From: a bacterium
Lineage (GTDB): Bacteria > Vulcanimicrobiota > Vulcanimicrobiia > Vulcanimicrobiales > Vulcanimicrobiaceae
DNA: 10,420 bases
NCBI GenBank assembly: GCA_021807065.1
Contig: JAKAPO010000055.1
Coordinates: 1-10,420, forward strand
Direction of reading: 5' to 3'
In this document: one piece after another, positions 6,093 to 10,420 of the stretch
Position numbering within the stretch: the first letter of the stretch is position 1
Layout of the letters: every line of letters begins with the position of its first letter
Translations under genes and position numbers: made by a program
The notes under the pieces: model-generated
The model's database searches: none
What the model was told of the DNA's origin: nothing
Seen by the model: the letters and a program-made list of their open reading frames with translations, nothing else

Positions 6093-6755
6093 TCAGCCGA
6101 TCTGCTCTATCCCGGCGGCGGCCATTTGATTGCGCCGCGATCCGATGCCGCTGCCGCACTGCTTCACCAAAGCATCGACAAGCGCGCCCTCCCGTGATTG
6201 GTATCCCGCCCAGCGCTGCGCCGCGTCGGCGGCGACCTTGTGAAGCTCTTCCTCTCTTCCAGGCGCTACGGTCGTTGCAACGAACCGCGTCAACTTTGCG
6301 CCCAGCGATGCCGCCGCACCTTGTTTTTCTGGAACGAGATAGCCGGCGTCGATAGCTTCCTTCGTCGCGGCCGCAACGGTATCGCCCCACGGGTTATACA
6401 CGTCGCTCGCGAACCACGCGCGTACCACATCTTTCGCACTCTTACCGTCGCCAATGCGCTCGAACAATCGCGCCGCCAATCCGGTCGCACTGGTTGGCTT
6501 TCCCGTGCGCGTCACGTGTATCCACGCCGTCGTGACGAACAGTACTTTCTTGGACATCTCTGCAAAGGCGATCGCACCTTCGTCACGCAAACAGAGCAGC
6601 GTATACGCGAAGAGTTTCGGTGCGAGATCCAACGGATTCGCCTGCGCCGCTGAGCCGGGAATCGACGTATGATACATCGCGTTTCCCGGTTTGGCGATGC
6701 GATCGCCGGCGAAGAGCGCGGCGACGAACGGTGTAGGGGACTGCGTCGCATCCAT
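6093..6755 (-). CDS. Unknown 220-aa protein coupled to the S9 peptidase gene
   Basis: I do not recognise this protein. It has no signal peptide or clear membrane segment and looks mostly alpha-helical, with Ala-rich stretches. Segments include LDLAPKLFAYTLLCLRDEGAIAFAEMSKK (about 42-70), a central VVRAWFASDVYNPWGDTV, and a C-terminal helix pair rich in charge (APGREEELHKVAADAAQRWAGYQSR). The ATG at 6753-6755 shares its A with the TGA of the peptidase gene (TGATG). GGAGG lies 10 nt upstream within that gene. A longer in-frame start 17 codons upstream would overlap the peptidase heavily and is less likely. The 1-nt overlap implies translational coupling, and so a stoichiometric or functional link with the peptidase, which is inference. 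It is the last gene of the apparent clpB operon. Confidence 0.8.
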   Translation of the reverse strand: MDATQSPTPFVAALFAGDRIAKPGNAMYHTSIPGSAAQANPLDLAPKLFAYTLLCLRDEGAIAFAEMSKKVLFVTTAWIHVTRTGKPTSATGLAARLFERIGDGKSAKDVVRAWFASDVYNPWGDTVAAATKEAIDAGYLVPEKQGAAASLGAKLTRFVATTVAPGREEELHKVAADAAQRWAGYQSREGALVDALVKQCGSGIGSRRNQMAAAGIEQIG

Positions 6756-8791
6756 CAGAGATTTTCCTCCAGAAATCGGGCGGTTGCCGAGTCGGCACGC
6801 AACCACGATACATATCGCAAGAAACCGTGGATTTCATTCGGGATGACCATCTGTTCGAACTGCACGTGCGTGTGGCGCAACCGCGCGACGAGGTCTTCCA
6901 TCTGCGCGAACGTCACGTTGCGGTCGTCGTCCCCCTGAATCAGCAGGACGGGCGAGCGCCACTTCGCAATCGACGCATCCGGCGACGAAAGCCATGCCGT
7001 GCGCATGATCGCCCGCTCGTCATACTGCTGGTAGCGCGGCGTCTGCCGTCCAATCCATTTCGCCAGCTCGAGCGACCAGTCGTGCAATCCGTGGAAATCG
7101 ACGCCCGCCTTGAAGACGTCGGAGTTACGGGCGAGCGCGAGCGCGGTCAGGTACCCGCCGTACGATCCGCCCCAGATGCCGACGCGTGATGCGATCACGT
7201 GAGGATCGCGTTGCAGCCAGCGCGCACCCGAGAGCACGTCCTGATACTCCGAGGCACCCGTCGGGCCCCAATGCGCCGGATAGTTGAAATCATGTCCGTA
7301 GCCGATACCGAGACGATAGTTGACCGAAAGCACGACGAAGCCGTGATCGACGAGATACTGGTTCACGGCATACCCGTTGGAGTAGTAATCCATGTAGTGC
7401 CAGGTCAGCAACATCTGGCGCGGCGGACCGCCATGTACGAAGACGACCGCCGGGTGCCGGCCGGGCGATCGCGGAAGGAAGAGCGTTCCGTGTATCAACC
7501 AGCCATCGGGAGCGTGCCAGGAAACCTCCTTCGGCGTGACGAGTTGCGCCAGTGGAAAATAGTTCGGCAGAAGATTTGCATCGAGCACGTGCCTCGCGCC
7601 GTTGGCGACGAGCGTCACGAGCGGGGGCTGCTGTGCAGTGGCACGGTTGAAGACGTAGGCGCCGTTTTCGAGCGCGACCGGGCCCGTTTCGCTGCCCGTG
7701 CCGCTGGTCAGCTCGGCGATGCGTCCCGTCGCAACGTCGACGCGAAAGAGATGGCGCCGGTCGTCGTCGCCGGGCGTTGAGCCGGTGTTGGCGGAGTAGA
7801 GAATGGCGCTGCGGTCGGGCGTGATTGAGGTATCTTCGATTTGATAGGCCCCGCGTGTCAACAGACGCGCGGGACCTCCATTCGCCGAGATCGCGTAGAT
7901 GTGCGGCCAGTTATCCTGCTCGCTCACGAACGCGAGCCGGTTGCCCTTCATCCAATCGAGAATCGCAAACTCGGAGAGCGACCCGCGCTTCGTGTCGGTA
8001 CTCGCCCATATGCGGCGCGCGCCGCCGGTGCGCACGTTACCGACCCAGATCTGCCACGGTTGCGGGTTCCAGTTCAGCGGGTTGACCGGCGCGCCGCCGG
8101 TGCCAGGGGTGCGGATGAATGCAACGCGACTGCCGTCGGGTGACCAGCGCGGCATCATATCTTGCGACGTCGTCGGGGCAAGGTACTCGATCGGCGTCGA
8201 GTCGTCGCGATAAATGCCGATGAATGCGTGATCGCCGCGCGACGAGACGAAGGCGAGCGCCGAGCCGTCCGGAGACCAATGCAGATCGGAGTCTTGGCCG
8301 CGATCGAAGAAGAGTCGCTTGGCCGCGCTATTGCCGTCGACCGGCGCAATCATGACCGCACCGCCGCTCGTGAATGCGACCCGCGTACCATCGGGTGAGA
8401 TCGCCGGCGTGTCGCCGTCGCCGAGCGTTTTCGGCGCTCCGCCGCCCGTTGCAACGGACCAGACCTGCATCCGCGGCTGGATCGGGTTCGAGTCGGGATC
8501 GGGCTGCAGCGGCTCGGGCCAGTTTGCGTCGTGATCTCCGCCGCGCACGTAGACGACGTACTTGTCGTCACGTGAAATCGACACGTTCGTGATCTCTTGA
8601 CCGTCGTCGCTGGCGGACGTGAACAGCTCGCGCGGTGCAAAATCCGGTGCCTGCGCGTACCAGATACTGCGCACGCCGCGCGTGTCGAGCACGTAGGCGA
8701 ACGCGTGTCCACCTCGATCGCCGACGATCTCGTCCGGGAACGGATACGACAACACTTGCGCCATCGTGAAGGCAGCGGCCATGAGCATCAT
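6755..8791 (-). CDS. S9-family serine peptidase (prolyl oligopeptidase / acylaminoacyl-peptidase type)
   Basis: This 678-aa protein has the two-domain build of the S9 family. An N-terminal beta-propeller has TolB/PD40-like blades (ISPDGTRVAF at 131-140, HWSPDGSALAFVS at 171-183, RWSPDGSRVAFI at 215-226, further SITPDRSAILYSA). A C-terminal alpha/beta hydrolase starts at about 425. The catalytic triad is readable: Ser543 in GGSYGGY, Asp623 in GDDDRNV and His655 in NEIHGF, with the oxyanion-region HGGP at 453-456. Such enzymes cleave short peptides or N-terminal acylated residues. The N terminus (MMLMAAAFTMAQVL) is hydrophobic but short, so secretion is uncertain. Three Met codons (8791, 8788, 8782) could start it; none has a Shine-Dalgarno, and all lie in or beside a perfect inverted repeat. 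It follows the clpB stop by 15 nt and overlaps the next gene by 1 nt. Confidence 0.95.
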   Translation of the reverse strand: MMLMAAAFTMAQVLSYPFPDEIVGDRGGHAFAYVLDTRGVRSIWYAQAPDFAPRELFTSASDDGQEITNVSISRDDKYVVYVRGGDHDANWPEPLQPDPDSNPIQPRMQVWSVATGGGAPKTLGDGDTPAISPDGTRVAFTSGGAVMIAPVDGNSAAKRLFFDRGQDSDLHWSPDGSALAFVSSRGDHAFIGIYRDDSTPIEYLAPTTSQDMMPRWSPDGSRVAFIRTPGTGGAPVNPLNWNPQPWQIWVGNVRTGGARRIWASTDTKRGSLSEFAILDWMKGNRLAFVSEQDNWPHIYAISANGGPARLLTRGAYQIEDTSITPDRSAILYSANTGSTPGDDDRRHLFRVDVATGRIAELTSGTGSETGPVALENGAYVFNRATAQQPPLVTLVANGARHVLDANLLPNYFPLAQLVTPKEVSWHAPDGWLIHGTLFLPRSPGRHPAVVFVHGGPPRQMLLTWHYMDYYSNGYAVNQYLVDHGFVVLSVNYRLGIGYGHDFNYPAHWGPTGASEYQDVLSGARWLQRDPHVIASRVGIWGGSYGGYLTALALARNSDVFKAGVDFHGLHDWSLELAKWIGRQTPRYQQYDERAIMRTAWLSSPDASIAKWRSPVLLIQGDDDRNVTFAQMEDLVARLRHTHVQFEQMVIPNEIHGFLRYVSWLRADSATARFLEENL
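6766..6770 (-). promoter_or_regulatory. Shine-Dalgarno GGAGG for the 220-aa gene
   Basis: GGAGG within the last codons of the peptidase gene lies 10 nt upstream of the coupled ATG at 6753-6755. It supports that start over the upstream in-frame one. Confidence 0.6.
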
Positions 8792-8800
8792 GGCCGCTGC
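8772..8800. repeat. Perfect inverted repeat over the S9 peptidase start codons
   Basis: GCAGCGGCCAT (8772-8782) and ATGGCCGCTGC (8790-8800) are exact inverted copies separated by 7 nt. In the minus-strand mRNA this makes an 11-bp GC-rich hairpin beginning 6 nt after the clpB stop. It holds the ATGs at 8791 and 8782 in its arms and the ATG at 8788 in its loop. No U-tract follows. It could limit translation of the peptidase, protect the clpB 3' end, or act as a weak terminator or processing site between the two genes. Confidence 0.7.
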
Positions 8801-8806
8801 TTGTGA

Positions 8807-10420
8807 TTAGGCGGTGGCCGGTTCCTTCGCCTTGACCGAGAACGTCAGCTCACCGCGGAGCGAGTCCAGCCCAACCTCGACGTTCTCGCCGTCGCGCACT
8901 TCGCCGGCGAGGATCTTCCGCCCGAGCGGCGTCTCGACTTCACGCTGGATCGCGCGTTTGAGCGGGCGAGCGCCGTAGGTCGGGTCGTAGCCGGTACGCA
9001 CCAGATACCGCTTGGCGTCATCTGTAAGCTCGAGCGCGATGTGACGGTCGGCGAGCCGCTCGCGCACGCGGCGCAATTGGATGTCGACGATCTGCATCAA
9101 CTGCTCTTGCGAGAGCGCATGGAAGACGATCGTCTCGTCGACGCGGTTGAGGAACTCCGGCCGGAAATGGCGGCGCAGCTCGTCGAGCACCGTCGCGCGC
9201 ATCACGGCGTACTCGGCGCTGTCGAACGATCCTTTGTAGTCCAGAATGCGATCGCTGCCGACATTGGACGTCATGATGACGATGGTATTGCGAAAGTCGA
9301 CGGTTCGACCCTGACCGTCGGTCAAACGGCCGTCGTCCAGAATCTGCAAGAAGACGTTGAAGACGTCTGCGTGCGCCTTCTCGACCTCGTCGAAGAGGAT
9401 GACAGAGTAGGGGCGGCGCCGCACGGCTTCGGTGAGCTGACCGCCCTCTTCGAAGCCGACGTACCCCGGCGGCGCGCCGATCAGCCGCGCGACGGTGTGA
9501 CGTTCCTGATACTCGGACATGTCGACGCGAATTAGCGCTCGCTCGTCGTCGAAGAGATAGTCCGCAAGGGCGCGGGCGAGCTCGGTCTTGCCGACGCCGG
9601 TCGGCCCCAGGAAGATGAACGAGCCGATCGGGCGATTTGGATCCGAAAGCCCCGAACGCGAGCGAATCACCGCTTCGGCTACTGCGTCGACGGCTTCGTC
9701 TTGGCCGACCACGCGCTTGTGCAGCTCCTCGCCGAGATGCAGCAGTTTCTGTTTCTCGCCCTCCAGTAACTTCGAGACCGGAATGCCGGTCCATCGCGCG
9801 ATCACCTCGGCGACGTCCTCTTCGTCGACCTCCTCTTTGGAGAGCGGCGCACCGTCGCGATGAACCCGGCGCTCCTGCTCGGCAAGCTCCTTTTCCAGTT
9901 GCGCTAACGTCCCGTACCGCAGCTCGGCGACACGGCCAAGATCGTATTGGCGTTCCGCCTGCTCGATCTGCACCTTCGTCTGCGCGATCCGCTCGCGGAG
10001 CGCGCGCAGCTCGACGGCGGCGCCTTTCTCCGCGTCCCAGCGCACGCGAAGGTTCGCCTGCGCCTCTCGCAGCGTGGCAAGTTCGCGCTCCAGCACCTCC
10101 AGCCGCTCGCGGCTCGGGCGGTCCTCCTCCTTGCGCAGCGCTTCCCGCTCGATCTCAAGCTGCATGACGCGGCGCGAGACTTCATCGAGTTCCTGCGGCA
10201 TCGAGTCGATCTCGGTGCGCAGCTTCGCGGCAGATTCGTCGATGACGTCGATGGCTTTATCGGGCAAAAAGCGGTCGGCGATGTACCTGTTCGACAGTAC
10301 CGCAGCGGCGACGAGCGCCGCATCCTTGATGCGCACGCCATGGTGCTCTTCGTATTTCTCTTTGAGGCCGCGCAGGATCGAGATCGTGTCCTCGACGCTC
10401 GGCTGATCGACGAAGACCGG
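8807..10420 (-). CDS. clpB: Chaperone ClpB, AAA+ disaggregase, N-terminal part outside window
   Basis: This is the C-terminal 537 residues of ClpB (Hsp104 family), the hexameric ATPase that extracts polypeptides from aggregates with DnaK. The fragment starts in the end of the first ATPase domain (PVFVDQPSVEDTISILRGLK, then ADRFLPDKAIDVIDE). It runs through the long coiled-coil middle domain (about residues 78-190), whose presence separates ClpB from ClpA and ClpC. The second ATPase domain has Walker A GPTGVGKT (272-279), pore loop GYVGFEE (319-325; usually GYVGYEE), Walker B VILFDE (340-345; usually VILLDE), sensor-1 TSN (384-386), the arginine finger in RPEFLNR (Arg426) and sensor-2 GARPLKR (Arg485). 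No ClpP-binding IGF/IGL loop is seen. The frame is open to the right edge. It heads the visible part of an operon with the S9 peptidase, 15 nt downstream. Confidence 0.97.
   Translation of the reverse strand, partial: PVFVDQPSVEDTISILRGLKEKYEEHHGVRIKDAALVAAAVLSNRYIADRFLPDKAIDVIDESAAKLRTEIDSMPQELDEVSRRVMQLEIEREALRKEEDRPSRERLEVLERELATLREAQANLRVRWDAEKGAAVELRALRERIAQTKVQIEQAERQYDLGRVAELRYGTLAQLEKELAEQERRVHRDGAPLSKEEVDEEDVAEVIARWTGIPVSKLLEGEKQKLLHLGEELHKRVVGQDEAVDAVAEAVIRSRSGLSDPNRPIGSFIFLGPTGVGKTELARALADYLFDDERALIRVDMSEYQERHTVARLIGAPPGYVGFEEGGQLTEAVRRRPYSVILFDEVEKAHADVFNVFLQILDDGRLTDGQGRTVDFRNTIVIMTSNVGSDRILDYKGSFDSAEYAVMRATVLDELRRHFRPEFLNRVDETIVFHALSQEQLMQIVDIQLRRVRERLADRHIALELTDDAKRYLVRTGYDPTYGARPLKRAIQREVETPLGRKILAGEVRDGENVEVGLDSLRGELTFSVKAKEPATA

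Noticed and set aside
7199..7780. A 193-codon plus-strand frame antisense to the S9 peptidase.
   Set aside because: Arg/Val/Glu-rich shadow of the opposite-strand gene, with no recognisable motif.
9041..9535. A 164-codon plus-strand frame antisense to clpB.
   Set aside because: It mirrors the second ATPase domain of ClpB on the other strand, with no independent signal.
1..10420. A defence, mobile or CRISPR system in the window.
   Set aside because: I see no regularly spaced repeats, no transposase, integrase, Cas, nuclease or toxin-antitoxin motifs, and no shift in base composition that would suggest an island.

Overview
This is a 10.4 kb window from a GC-rich, gene-dense bacterial chromosome with short intergenic gaps. 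ClpB and TypA/BipA mark it as ordinary bacterial core-genome territory. The two-gene GMC oxidoreductase / Tat-exported small-subunit module, the S9 peptidase and several unassignable secreted proteins fit a free-living heterotroph, possibly one of the uncultured soil phyla. That placement is only a guess. I see no tRNA, rRNA, transposase, phage gene or CRISPR array.

Layout, left to right. (1) Minus strand, 1-1823: a GMC-type FAD oxidoreductase (3' end off the window) preceded by a Tat-signal protein resembling gluconate 2-dehydrogenase subunit 3. Upstream of these, at 1833-1990, is a degraded tail of an MFS transporter, suggesting the operon once began with a permease. (2) Plus strand, 1992-2879: a complete PhzF-family isomerase. 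(3) Minus strand, 2920-3291: a small secreted helical protein. (4) Plus strand, 3516-5342: complete typA/bipA. It has a good-looking promoter, a possible leaderless 30-codon leader ORF and a 12-bp leader hairpin. (5) Minus strand, 5335-5895: a secreted protein of unknown function, convergent with typA and overlapping its end by 8 bp. (6) Minus strand, 6093-10420: an apparent operon clpB (5' end off the window) - S9 prolyl-oligopeptidase-type hydrolase - unknown 220-aa protein, with gaps of 15 nt and -1 nt.

How the genes fit together. The GMC/subunit-3 pair probably forms a membrane-associated or periplasmic sugar or alcohol dehydrogenase. The clpB operon joins a disaggregase to a peptidase, which suggests a protein-quality or peptide-turnover theme, but this is inference. 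PhzF, TypA and the two secreted proteins look like independent units.

I did not find a clearly new biological system. The best leads are regulatory: the typA leader, with a possible leaderless ORF and alternative pairing, and a perfect 11-bp inverted repeat that covers the start codons of the peptidase gene just after clpB. Three genes of unknown function, one of them translationally coupled to the peptidase, and a relic transporter are also worth a look.
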